Positions 14,509 to 23,175 of a DNA stretch of 43,477 bases are shown here, in pieces. A program made the position numbers and the translations under genes. Under the pieces are notes generated by a model. The model was not told where the DNA came from. It did no database searches and was given only the letters and a program-made list of their open reading frames with translations. The stretch comes from Deltaproteobacteria bacterium. GTDB taxonomy: Bacteria > Myxococcota_A > Polyangia > Polyangiales > JADJMO01. The DNA is taken from NCBI GenBank assembly GCA_022843175.1, contig JALHOE010000052.1:1-43477 (forward strand), read 5' to 3'. How positions within the stretch are numbered: position 1 is the first letter of the stretch; each line of letters begins with the position of its first letter.

Positions 14509-17211
14509 ATGGCCGCCCAACCGCCCCCGACCGAGGACCCGAAGATCGTCAACACAGCGGGCGGTTCCGCGCCGCCCGACGGTCCGGCCGGGAGCCCGCC
14601 GGCGCCGCCCCCTGGCGGGTCGTCGCGCGTGCCCGTCTCCATCGAGGAGGAGCTGCGCACCTCGTACCTCGACTACTCGATGTCGGTCATCATCGGGCGC
14701 GCGATCCCCGATGTCCGCGACGGCCTCAAGCCCGTCCACCGCCGCGTCCTCTACTCGATGCAGGAGCAGGGCATCCGGCAGAACGGGCCCCATCGCAAGT
14801 CGGCGCGCGTCGTCGGCGACGTGCTCGGCAAGTATCACCCGCACGGCGACCAGTCCGTCTACGACGCGCTCGCGCGCCTCGCGCAGCCGTGGTCGATGCG
14901 CTACCCGCTCATCGACGGCCAGGGAAACTTCGGCTCGGTCGACGGCGATCCGCCGGCCGCCATGCGTTACACCGAGGCCCGCCTGTCGCGCCTGTCGGCC
15001 GAGCTGGTGGCCGACATCGACAAGGACACCGTCGACTTCGTCCCCAACTTCGACGACAGCGAGCAAGAGCCGGCGGTCCTGCCGTGCAAGTTCCCCAACC
15101 TGCTCGTCAACGGCACCAACGGCATCGCCGTCGGCATGGCCACGAACATCCCGCCGCACAACCTCGGCGAGGTGATCGACGCCACGGTGCACCTCATCCG
15201 CAACCCCGAGTGTCAGGTCTTCGACCTGATGAAGTTCATCCCCGGCCCGGACTTCCCGACCGGCGGCTTCATCTACGGCGTCGAGGGCATTCGCCAGGCC
15301 TACCTCACCGGTCGCGGCCGCGTGCTCATGCGCGCGAAGACGGAGATCAAGAAGCTCGGAAAGGGCGACCGCGAGCAGATCGTGGTCACGGAGATCCCCT
15401 ATCAGGTCAACAAGTCCACGCTCGTCGCGAAGATCGCCGAGCTCATTCGCGAGAAGCGGATCGAGGGCGTCAGCAACGTCGAGGACCACAGCGACCGCAA
15501 CGGCATCTCGGTGGCCATCGAGCTCCGCAAGGACGCGATGCCCCAGGTCGTCCTCAATCAGCTCTACAAGATGACCGAGCTGCAGACGACGTTCGGCGTC
15601 ATCAACCTGGTGATCGTCGGCGGCCGTCCCCGCGTGCTCGACCTGAAGGAGACGCTCGCGGAGTTCGTCCACCACCGCCGCGAGGTCGTCACCCGCCGCA
15701 CGCGCTTCGAGCTCCGCCAAGCCGAGGCGCAGATCGAGATCGTCGAGGGCCTCGGCATGGCCCTCACCGAGCTCGATGTGGTGATCCAGACGATCCGTGC
15801 GGCCAAGGATCGTGACATCGCGCGCGAGGGCTTGATGAAGCTCCGCCTGCGCGGGCTCGAGCAGTTCGTGGCGCGCGCCGGCCGGCCGCAAGAAGAGATC
15901 GACGCGGCGAGGGCCAAGCCCGAGTACACGCTCAGCGAGCGTCAGGCCAACGCGATCCTCGACATGCGCCTCGCCCGCCTCACCGGGTTGGAGCGCGAGA
16001 AGCTCGAGGCCGAATACAACGAGCTCGCCAACGAGATCACGCGCCTCAAGGCGATCCTCGCGAGCGAGAAGCTCCTGCTCGACGTCATCGTCGGCGAGCT
16101 CGAGGGCATCAAGGCCGCCTACGCCGACGCGCGCCGCACCGAGATCGTCCCCGACGAGGCCGAGATCAACCTCGAGGACCTGATCGCCGAAGAGGACATG
16201 GTCGTCACCATCTCCCACGGCGGCTACGTCAAGCGCACGCCCGTCGCCACCTACCGCGCGCAGAAGCGCGGCGGCAAGGGCAAGCTCGGAATGGAGGCGC
16301 GCGACGAGGACTGGGTCACGCAGCTCTTCGTCGCGAGCACGCACGCCTACGTCTTCTTCTTCAGCGACCGCGGCAAGGTCTACGTCAAGAAGGTCTACGA
16401 GGTCCCGCTCGCCGCGCGCAACGCGAAGGGCAGGGCGATCGTGAACTTCGTCGGCATGGAGACGGGCGAGAAGGTCGCGGCCATCGTCGAGGTGCCCAAG
16501 ATCGAAGAGGGCAAGTTCATCGTCACGCTCACGCGCGGTGGCACCATCAAGAAAACCGAGGTCACCGAGTACGAGAACTTCCGCGAGAAGGGCATCATCG
16601 GCGTCAAGATCGAGGACGACGACCAGCTCCTCTACGCCGCCCTGACCGACGGCTCCCGCCAGATCATGATCGGCACCAAGGACGGCATGTCGATTCGCTT
16701 CCCCGAGGAGCAGGTCCGGTCGATGGGCCGCGGGTCCATCGGCGTGAAGGGCATCGAGCTCCGCGAGGGCGACCAGGTCGTCGGTCTCGCCATCACCGAA
16801 GAGGGCAGCGAGCAGGTGCTCGCGATCACCGAGCGCGGCTACGGCAAGCGCACCCACATCGAGCAGTTCCGCGAGCAGAAGCGCGGCGGCGTGGGCGTGG
16901 CGCTGATCGACACCGGCGAGCGCAACGGCCCGTGCATCGGCCTTCGCCTCGTGAACGAGCAGCACGAGATCATGCTCATCACCGACAAGGGCCAGACCAT
17001 CCGCACCCGCGTCTCCGAGGTCAAGGAGACGAAGGACCGCGGCGCCATGGGCGTGAAGGTGATGACCCTCGAGGACGCCGAGCGCGTGGTCGCGTTCGAG
17101 CGCGTCGCCGACAGCTCCGAGGAGATCGCCGGTGGCAGCGAGCCGCCCACCGAGGGCAGCGAGCCGCCCACCGAGGGCAGCGAGCCGCCCGAACCGGTCG
17201 GCGAGGCGTAG
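14509..17211 (+). CDS. gyrA: DNA gyrase subunit A
   Basis: 900 residues. Breakage-reunion domain motifs include [12 protein letters not shown] (68-79), the quinolone-pocket region GKYHPHGD (107-114), and catalytic Tyr154 in [10 protein letters not shown]. The GyrA-box QKRGGKG (585-591) in the six-bladed C-terminal domain separates it from ParC. The subunit cleaves and rejoins DNA and wraps it for negative supercoiling with GyrB, which is not in this window. Three oddities are visible: a Pro/Gly-rich 42-residue N-terminal extension, Gln115 where E. coli has Ser83 (Asp119 equals Asp87), and a C-terminal tail with a GSEPPTE repeat from two and a half 21-base units (17134-17190). A GTG at codon 41 would give the conventional short N-terminus, but the promoter position supports the ATG. 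Confidence 0.97.
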   Translation: MAAQPPPTEDPKIVNTAGGSAPPDGPAGSPPAPPPGGSSRVPVSIEEELRTSYLDYSMSVIIGRAIPDVRDGLKPVHRRVLYSMQEQGIRQNGPHRKSARVVGDVLGKYHPHGDQSVYDALARLAQPWSMRYPLIDGQGNFGSVDGDPPAAMRYTEARLSRLSAELVADIDKDTVDFVPNFDDSEQEPAVLPCKFPNLLVNGTNGIAVGMATNIPPHNLGEVIDATVHLIRNPECQVFDLMKFIPGPDFPTGGFIYGVEGIRQAYLTGRGRVLMRAKTEIKKLGKGDREQIVVTEIPYQVNKSTLVAKIAELIREKRIEGVSNVEDHSDRNGISVAIELRKDAMPQVVLNQLYKMTELQTTFGVINLVIVGGRPRVLDLKETLAEFVHHRREVVTRRTRFELRQAEAQIEIVEGLGMALTELDVVIQTIRAAKDRDIAREGLMKLRLRGLEQFVARAGRPQEEIDAARAKPEYTLSERQANAILDMRLARLTGLEREKLEAEYNELANEITRLKAILASEKLLLDVIVGELEGIKAAYADARRTEIVPDEAEINLEDLIAEEDMVVTISHGGYVKRTPVATYRAQKRGGKGKLGMEARDEDWVTQLFVASTHAYVFFFSDRGKVYVKKVYEVPLAARNAKGRAIVNFVGMETGEKVAAIVEVPKIEEGKFIVTLTRGGTIKKTEVTEYENFREKGIIGVKIEDDDQLLYAALTDGSRQIMIGTKDGMSIRFPEEQVRSMGRGSIGVKGIELREGDQVVGLAITEEGSEQVLAITERGYGKRTHIEQFREQKRGGVGVALIDTGERNGPCIGLRLVNEQHEIMLITDKGQTIRTRVSEVKETKDRGAMGVKVMTLEDAERVVAFERVADSSEEIAGGSEPPTEGSEPPTEGSEPPEPVGEA

Positions 17212-17224
17212 GGTCGAGGCGCGC

Positions 17225-18301
17225 GTGACCCGCAAGAGCAAACGGCCGGAGCGTACCGAGACCGATCAGAGCCTCCTCCGAGAGCGCGAGAAGACCGATC
17301 GCGAGATCGCGAGGATTTCGCCCAAGATCGAGGCTGCGGCCGATGAAGTGCTCGAGGTGGCGCGGCAGCGCGCCGAGGAGATGCTCGAGGTCGCGAGGGA
17401 CCGCGCCGACGCGACGCTCGAGCACGCCGCCGCGCCGACGACCGCGGTCGACGCGGTCGCGCGCGCGCGCTCGAGCGAGGACAGCACGCTGGAGAACGAG
17501 CGCCGGATCGCCGCCGAGGTCCTCGAGGCCGAGCGGGAGGCTCGGTCCCGGGCGCTTCGCGAGCTGCTCGGGTTGGAGCGCGAGGAGACCGACGAACGGC
17601 TCGAGCTCGAGCGTATCCGCGCCGACGATGTGGTCGCGTCACGCGACGACTTCCTCGGCATGGTCAGCCACGACCTACGCAACCTGCTCGGGGGTATCGC
17701 GCTCAGCGCGTCGGTGGTGCTCAAGCGCACCGCCGACGAGCCAACCAAGAACGAGGCAGCGCGCATTCAGCGATACACCGCGAAGATGACCCGCCTGGTG
17801 GGAGATCTCGTCGACGCGGTCAGCATGGAGGCGGGAAGGCTGAGCATCATCCCGAAGCCGCAAGACGCGGAGGGGCTGCTGCACGACGTCGTCGAGACCT
17901 TCCGCGGCCTCGCCGCCCCCAAGGGAATCACGATCACCCTGCAGCCTCTTCCCCCGCTCGAGCCGGTGTCGATGGACGTGGAGCGCATCCATCAGGTCCT
18001 CACGAACCTCCTCAGCAACGCACTCAAGTTCACCCCGCGGGGCGGCGCCGTCGAGGTCGTCGCCGCACCGGCTGGCGACCAGGTGCGCTTCTCGGTCCAC
18101 GACACCGGTCCCGGCATCGACCCCGAGTCGTCGACCAAGATCTTCGACCGCTTCTGGCAATCGGCCCCCGGCGATCGCCGCGGGCTCGGTCTCGGCCTCT
18201 ACATCTCGCGCAACATCGTCGAGGCCCACGGCGGAAAGATCTGGTTCGAGCCGCGCAAGGGCGGCGGAAGCAGTTTCCACTTCACGCTCCCCGTCGCGTG
18301 A
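17225..18301 (+). CDS. Histidine kinase with long coiled-coil N-terminus, no sensor domain
   Basis: 358 residues from GTG. Residues about 10-135 are a continuous Arg/Glu/Ala-rich helix, predicted coiled coil. HisKA follows with phospho-acceptor His149 in FLGMVSHDLRN. HATPase has the N box (LLSNALKF), G1 (DTGPGID), F box (FDRFW) and G2 (GLGLGLYISRNIV). There is no signal peptide, membrane helix, PAS or GAF, so it is a soluble kinase whose input comes through the coiled coil, by partner or oligomer. No response regulator is adjacent. It begins 13 bases after gyrA and may be cotranscribed. Its HATPase closely resembles that of the kinase at 21268, which suggests paralogy. Confidence 0.92.
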   Translation: MTRKSKRPERTETDQSLLREREKTDREIARISPKIEAAADEVLEVARQRAEEMLEVARDRADATLEHAAAPTTAVDAVARARSSEDSTLENERRIAAEVLEAEREARSRALRELLGLEREETDERLELERIRADDVVASRDDFLGMVSHDLRNLLGGIALSASVVLKRTADEPTKNEAARIQRYTAKMTRLVGDLVDAVSMEAGRLSIIPKPQDAEGLLHDVVETFRGLAAPKGITITLQPLPPLEPVSMDVERIHQVLTNLLSNALKFTPRGGAVEVVAAPAGDQVRFSVHDTGPGIDPESSTKIFDRFWQSAPGDRRGLGLGLYISRNIVEAHGGKIWFEPRKGGGSSFHFTLPVA

Positions 18302-18383
18302 CGCGTTGGTTCGCATCGCGGGACCCCCGATGAGATTCGGCGGTCGCTCCGCTCGCCCCGCCGCGCGGCCGCCTCGGCTGCGA

Positions 18384-18389
18384 TAGCCT
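18384..18389 (+). promoter_or_regulatory. Putative -10 element TAGCCT, leaderless type
   Basis: TAGCCT ends 6 bases before the ATG at 18396, with no Shine-Dalgarno. It belongs to the same spacing class as 7583 and 10156. Confidence 0.45.
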
Positions 18390-18395
18390 CGCGCC

Positions 18396-19226
18396 ATGCG
18401 TCGCTTCTTCGTCATCGCCTCCCTCGTCTCGGCGTTCCCCCTCGGGTGTGGCAGCGACAGCGATCCGACGCCGGTGATCGAAGCGGAAACCGGCGCCGAC
18501 ACGTCCGTGACCACCGACACCGGCTCGCCCGCGATCGACACCAGCGTGGACGATACGGGCGCCGACGACACAGCGGCCGCGGACTCCACCACCACCGACG
18601 GCGTGCCCGCGGACACCAGCGCCGCGGATAGCAAGGCGAGCGACTCCGCGCTCGCCGACGCAGTCATCGACACCGCCGTCGCCGACACCGCCGTCGCCGA
18701 CACCGCGGTCGCCGACACCGCCGTCGCCGACACCGCGGTCGCCGACACCGCCGTCGCCGACACCGCGGTCGCCGACACCTCGTTCGACGCCGGCGCGGCG
18801 TGCAACGTGCTCACCCAGATCGGCGATCTCGTGACGATCACGCGCGTCGCGAGCGCCCCCCCCGTGCTCACCGGCGGAGGCCCGATCCCCGGCGGCACCT
18901 ACGTCCTCACGTCGCTCGTGGTCTACACGGGCCCGGGCGGCGCGACCGGCACGGTGGGGACGGCGCGGCTCACGAGCACCTTCACCGCGACCTCGTCCAC
19001 GACGTACTACGGTCACGGCCTCTCGACGGACGTCACGCCGACGGCGGCGACGCAGCGTTCGACGACGAACACCACGGTGAGCGGGATCAACTTCACGCAG
19101 ACCTGGCTGTGCCGCGACCCGCTGCCGCTGATTGGGCCACTCTCGGGCACCTATGAGCTCTCGGGCACGACGTTGAAGCTCCTCTACACCGCGAGCAACG
19201 CGCTCTACACGCTCGAGAAGAAGTAG
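18396..19226 (+). CDS. Lipoprotein with AVADT repeat linker and lipocalin-like C-terminal domain
   Basis: 276 residues. The lipobox is PLGC with Cys18. Residues about 20-130 are an acidic Asp/Thr/Ala/Ser linker that ends in seven tandem A-V-A-D-T units. The C-terminal domain (about 133-276) starts at a Cys and is beta-rich: GTYVLTSLVVY, TARLTSTFTA, NFTQTWLC, GTYELSGTTLKLLY. The alternation and the final hydrophobic strand resemble lipocalin-like or calycin barrels, by eye only. A surface-tethered small-molecule or lipid binder is plausible but unproven. It is separated by 157 bases from the KaiC operon. Confidence 0.85.
   Translation: MRRFFVIASLVSAFPLGCGSDSDPTPVIEAETGADTSVTTDTGSPAIDTSVDDTGADDTAAADSTTTDGVPADTSAADSKASDSALADAVIDTAVADTAVADTAVADTAVADTAVADTAVADTAVADTSFDAGAACNVLTQIGDLVTITRVASAPPVLTGGGPIPGGTYVLTSLVVYTGPGGATGTVGTARLTSTFTATSSTTYYGHGLSTDVTPTAATQRSTTNTTVSGINFTQTWLCRDPLPLIGPLSGTYELSGTTLKLLYTASNALYTLEKK
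18675..18779. repeat. 15-base tandem repeat, seven units, inside lipoprotein gene
   Basis: Seven in-frame units of GCCGTCGCCGACACC or GCGGTCGCCGACACC encode Ala-Val-Ala-Asp-Thr. Near identity suggests recent expansion and possible length variation between strains. Confidence 0.9.
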
Positions 19227-19383
19227 CCCGCCGCACGACGAATCGCGCACCCGACCCGGGGACGGCGCATCGAAGCCCCGTGGGGAGTCACGCTCTTGCG
19301 CGAATATGCAGCTTGCTTGCGCAACGATTCGCCGGACAGCCCCTCGGTTGTCCACTACGTTACACATCCTGGCGAGCCGCGGA

Positions 19384-19812
19384 ATGACCACCGTCGACCC
19401 GAACGATCACGGCGCGCAAGTCGACGCCTGGATGGCGCGAGCCACCGAGGGGCTGACGCCCGAGCAGCTCGTCGCCGCGGTCGACCAGGGCTTCTCGGCG
19501 TTGTGGCGTCGCGCTCACCAAACGCTCGGGGAGGTCACGCTCACCGCCATCGCGGACCGCGTGCTCCACAACGCCGCCGAGCTGCATCCGGCGCTCGCCG
19601 GCGTGGCGCTCGAGGGCGAGGGGCTGCGCTGCGACGACCTGCGCCACCGGGCAGCGAGCCTGCCCCGAGAGCAGCTCACCGCGGGGCTTCGGTTCGTTCT
19701 CGTCGAGTTCCTCACGGTCCTCGGCAACCTCACCGCAGAGATCCTCACGCCGGCGCTCCACGCGGAGCTCGCCGGGGTTTCGGGCAGGGATCGCGAGGAC
19801 GCGAAGTCATGA
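19384..19812 (+). CDS. Small helical protein, first gene of the KaiC operon
   Basis: 142 residues. Upstream in-frame codons reach 19306, but coding character and a short GCGGA Shine-Dalgarno favour the ATG at 19384. It is predicted nearly all-helical: amphipathic segments around DAWMARATEGLTPEQLVAAVDQGFSALWRRA and REQLTAGLRFVLVEFLTVLGNLTAEI, with no Cys, signal or membrane span. I do not recognise the family, and it resembles neither KaiA nor KaiB. Its stop overlaps the KaiC start as ATGA, so it is translated with KaiC and is a candidate partner or modulator. The 157-base gap before it contains an AT-richer patch (TACGTT, 19356-19361) that may hold the promoter. Confidence 0.82.
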   Translation: MTTVDPNDHGAQVDAWMARATEGLTPEQLVAAVDQGFSALWRRAHQTLGEVTLTAIADRVLHNAAELHPALAGVALEGEGLRCDDLRHRAASLPREQLTAGLRFVLVEFLTVLGNLTAEILTPALHAELAGVSGRDREDAKS

Positions 19813-21271
19813 GCACGAAGAAGCAAGACGACGGGCGCCTCGAGTTGGGTGTGCGCAACCTGGACGCGCTGTTCCAGCTGGGCGTGCCCGCGGGCTCGGC
19901 CATTGTTGTCTCCGGTCCTCCGGGCTCGGGCAAGACGATCCTCACCCAGCAGATCTGCTTTCACAACGCGACCGCGAAGCGCCCGGTCCTCTACTTCAGC
20001 ACGCTCTCCGAGCCCACGGCGAAGACCCTCCGATACCTCACGCAGTTCAGCTTCTTCGACGCCAAGCGGCTCAACACCGAGATCCACATGGCGGATCTCG
20101 GCGTGCTCCTCCGCACCAAGGGCCTCGAGGCGACCTCCGCGCTGATCATGCAAAAGATCAAGGAGTTCAAGCCCGGCGTCGTCGTCATCGACAGCTTCAA
20201 GGCGTTCGACGACCTCTCCAGTCGCGAGAGGAGCTGCGCAAGTTCTCCTACGCGCTCGCGGTCAACCTCATGGCCTGGGAGATCACCACGTTCCTCCTCG
20301 GCGAGTACGAGGAGCGCGACATCCACACGAGCCCGCTCTTCTCGATCGTCGACGGCCTCATCGTCCTCGGCCAGCACGAGCAATCGGGCGAGCACCAGCG
20401 GTTCATTCAGGTCGTCAAGATGCGTGGCACCGACCACGACCGCGACGAGCACCCGTTCCTCATCACGTCGAACGGCGTCGAGGTGTTCGCGCCGCGCGTG
20501 AGCATCCCCCGCAAGGACCTCGAGCTCGCGGGGGAGCGCTGCAAGACGGGCATCACCCAGCTCGATCTCCTGCTCGGCGAGGGCATCCCGCGCGGCTCGA
20601 GCCTGCTCATCTCGGGCGTGGCGGGCACCGGCAAGACGGTGCTCCTGCTCGAGTTCCTCTACCGCGGCGCGCTCGCCGGCGAGAAGGGGATCATCTTCTC
20701 GTTCGAGGAGACGGGCGAGCGCCTCCGCGCCGCGGCGCACGGGCTCGGGTGGGATCTCGAGAAGGAGATCGCGCGCGGGATGATCGAGATCGTCTTCATC
20801 CCGCAGCCCGAGATCATGATGGAGAGCCACCTCCTCATGATGCGCGAGCGCATCGAGGCGCTGAACGCGGAGCGCGTGGCGGTCGACTCCGTTTCGGTGT
20901 TCCTCCACAAGGTGAAGGATCCGCAGATCGCCCGCGAGAAGATCTTCCAGCTCGCGAGCATCGTGCAGAACCGTGGGGCGGTGGGCTTCTTCGCCACCGA
21001 CATCCCCTACGGCAAGAAGCAGCTCAGTCGCTTCGGGGTCGAGGAGACGGTCGTCGACGGCGTCGTCCTCCTCTCGGCGCCCGAAGAGGGCCTCGACCGC
21101 GTCCGGTACATCGAGGTCTACAAGCTCCGCAACACCGCCCACCTCAAGGGCCGGCACAGCATGGTCATCGGCCCCGGTGGGATCACGATCTACCCGCGCT
21201 ACCGCGCCGCGCGCGAGATCCCCGCGCGCGCCGTCCAGCCTGCGGCCAAGCGTCCGAAGAGGCGCAAATGA
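19809..21271 (+). CDS. KaiC-like double RecA-fold ATPase, frameshifted at about 20229
   Basis: About 486 residues if repaired (Synechococcus KaiC has 519). The first half has Walker A GPPGSGKT (36-43) and Walker B VVVID (123-127). The frame then breaks after DDLSSRE near base 20229. Removing two bases (AG, 20229-20230) restores E-L-R-K-F-S-Y-A-L-A-V and joins the second half, which has Walker A GVAGTGKT and the catalytic-type FEE. Unrepaired, the first frame runs to 20501 with nonsense, and a shorter product could start at ATG 20270. In the CI-type domain the Glu pair reads SEP, so one Glu is missing. By hand alignment the CII phosphosites Ser431/Thr432 read Glu/Thr (21044-21049). KaiC-like ATPases outside cyanobacteria act in signalling. 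It overlaps both neighbours as ATGA. Confidence 0.82.
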
Positions 21272-23151
21272 GCCCGCGGCCGGACGCGGAGGCGTCGAGC
21301 GCGGCGGCGACGCGCTCCCCGAGCGACGCGCACGAGGACGCTCGCGACCTCTCCGGGGACTCGCGCGGCCTGTGGTTCACGAAGCGCCTCCGCCGTCTCT
21401 ACGAGATCAGCGTCCTTCTCACGCTCTTCGAGAGCGTCGAGACCACGGTCCCCGCCGTCATCGCGCTGCTCGCCCAGGCGCTCCCCCTCCACAGCGCGAT
21501 CCTCATTCTCAACGAGGGCGACGGGAAGCATCGAACCATCGTGTGGCAGGCCGAGGGCGAGAGCGTCGCGCGGCTCACGGCGGCCAAGGCGCACGCCCGC
21601 GCGGCGCAGCGCTACCTCGCGCACTCCGAAGTGGACGCTGTGGGCGATTCGTCCGAGCTCCGCGCGTTGCCGCCGAGCGATGAGCGCGCACCGCAGGCGA
21701 CGACGAGGGTCGAGGGCAACTTCATCCACCTGCCGCTGGTGGTCGCGCGCCAGCCGGTCTTCGGCGCGCTTCAGCTCGAGGGCTCGAGCCCCTTCGACGA
21801 GCTCGACCTCATCTTCGTGAACGCGGTCGCCAACCAGATGGCGATCGCCATCGATCGCCAAGCGGTCATCAGCGCGAAGCAGGCGAGCGCAGAGGAGCGA
21901 GAGAGAGAGCAACACCTCCTCGCCGACGTGAGCGAGCTCGTCGGCTCCTCACCGGACTACCGCGATCGACTGGTGGCGTTGGCGCGCGCAGCCGTCCCCC
22001 GGTTCGCCGACCTGTGCCTCATCGACGAGGCCGCCGACGACGGCAGCTTCGAGCGCCGCGAGATCGTCTGGGCGGACGAGCCCAAAGCGCGCGACTCCTC
22101 CGAACGCCTGCGCGAGATCTCGCTCGGCTCCGAGCTGCGCGCCGCGGCGCTCGAGTCCGGCAAGCCGCTCCTCGTCGGCACGCTCGATGCGCTGCGCACC
22201 CGGGCCATTGCCTCCGCCGAGGAGGTCGAGGTCTTCGGTGCTCTCGGGATCACCTCGCTGATGTTGCTTCCGCTGGTCGCGCGTGGGCAGACCCTTGGCG
22301 TGCTCACGTTCGCCACCACCGAGCCGAGCCAGCCCTACACCACGGACGATCTGGGGTTCGCCGGCGAGCTCGCGCGGCGATCCGCGATCGCGCTCGACAA
22401 CGCGCGGCTCTACGAGCAGGCCAAGCGGGCCACCCTCGCCCGCGACAACCTGCTCGCGCTCGTCTCGCACGATCTGCGAAACCCGCTCGGCGTGATCCTC
22501 ATGCACCTGTCGCTCATGAGGTCGCACCCCGCCGACGCGCTCCCGCGCGGGCCGCTCGAGGTGATGGAGCGCGCGGCGAAGCGCATGCACCGCCTGATCG
22601 ACGACCTGCTCCAGACGGCGAGCATCGAGGCGGGGCGCCTCTCGATCGAGCCCCGGCGACTCGCGCTCGCTCCGCTCGTCGCCGAGGCGGTCGAGGCGCT
22701 CCAGCTGCAGGCGGCCGCCAAGTCCCTCCACCTGGTCAACGAGGTGCCGGCGGAGCTTCCGGCCGTCGAGGCCGACGGCCCGCGGCTCCAGCAGGTGCTC
22801 GCGAACCTCCTCGGGAACGCCGTCAAGTTCACGCCGCCCGACGGAACGATCACCATCCGCAGCGCGGTGGCCGACGACGAGGTCACGGTCTCCATCGCGG
22901 ACACCGGGCCGGGGATCGCCGAGGACGAGCTCGCCCACATCTTCGACCGCTTCTGGCAGGCCCGCCGCACCGCGCGTCTCGGCACCGGTCTCGGCCTGTT
23001 CATCGTGAAGGGCATCGTCGAGTCCCATCGCGGAAGAGTCTGGGTCGAGAGCAAGCCCGGCGAGGGGAGCACCTTCTCGTTCACGGTCCCGGTGTCGAAG
23101 CGGACGACCGAGAACTACCGCGCGTCGCAGCGCGGGCCGGCGCGCGAGTAA
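21268..23151 (+). CDS. Cytoplasmic histidine kinase with two GAF domains
   Basis: 627 residues. The ATG overlaps the KaiC stop (ATGA). A disordered charged N-terminus covers about 1-30. Two GAF-type domains follow, about 45-205 (LHSAILILNEGD, FGALQLEG, VNAVANQMAIAID) and about 225-375 (FADLCLIDEA, GITSLMLLPLVARGQTLGVLTF). HisKA carries His401 in LLALVSHDLRNPLG, and HATPase has LLGNAVKF, DTGPGIAEDE, FDRFWQA and GTGLGLFIVKGIV. No membrane segment or receiver is present. It probably autophosphorylates in response to small ligands or redox and to KaiC state. No response regulator is encoded nearby, so its target lies elsewhere. Stand-alone KaiC plus a GAF or PAS kinase is a recurrent non-cyanobacterial pairing. 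Confidence 0.94.
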   Translation: MSPRPDAEASSAAATRSPSDAHEDARDLSGDSRGLWFTKRLRRLYEISVLLTLFESVETTVPAVIALLAQALPLHSAILILNEGDGKHRTIVWQAEGESVARLTAAKAHARAAQRYLAHSEVDAVGDSSELRALPPSDERAPQATTRVEGNFIHLPLVVARQPVFGALQLEGSSPFDELDLIFVNAVANQMAIAIDRQAVISAKQASAEEREREQHLLADVSELVGSSPDYRDRLVALARAAVPRFADLCLIDEAADDGSFERREIVWADEPKARDSSERLREISLGSELRAAALESGKPLLVGTLDALRTRAIASAEEVEVFGALGITSLMLLPLVARGQTLGVLTFATTEPSQPYTTDDLGFAGELARRSAIALDNARLYEQAKRATLARDNLLALVSHDLRNPLGVILMHLSLMRSHPADALPRGPLEVMERAAKRMHRLIDDLLQTASIEAGRLSIEPRRLALAPLVAEAVEALQLQAAAKSLHLVNEVPAELPAVEADGPRLQQVLANLLGNAVKFTPPDGTITIRSAVADDEVTVSIADTGPGIAEDELAHIFDRFWQARRTARLGTGLGLFIVKGIVESHRGRVWVESKPGEGSTFSFTVPVSKRTTENYRASQRGPARE

Positions 23152-23175
23152 GCGCGAGGCGGATCGAGACCGCCA

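Noticed and set aside
14260-17241. A 993-codon open frame antisense to gyrA
   Set aside because: High third-position GC in gyrA suppresses stops on the complementary strand. The antisense translation is a Leu/Asp/Val/Ala/Arg-dominated sequence without domains, while the plus strand is unmistakable gyrA.
18675-18779. CRISPR-like or regulatory repeat array
   Set aside because: Units are directly adjacent without spacers, in frame and encode a protein linker.
20221-20240. Programmed ribosomal frameshift in the KaiC-like gene
   Set aside because: No X-XXY-YYZ heptamer or shift-prone run at the junction; a one-step -1 slip would also insert an extra Glu. An indel or sequencing error is simpler.
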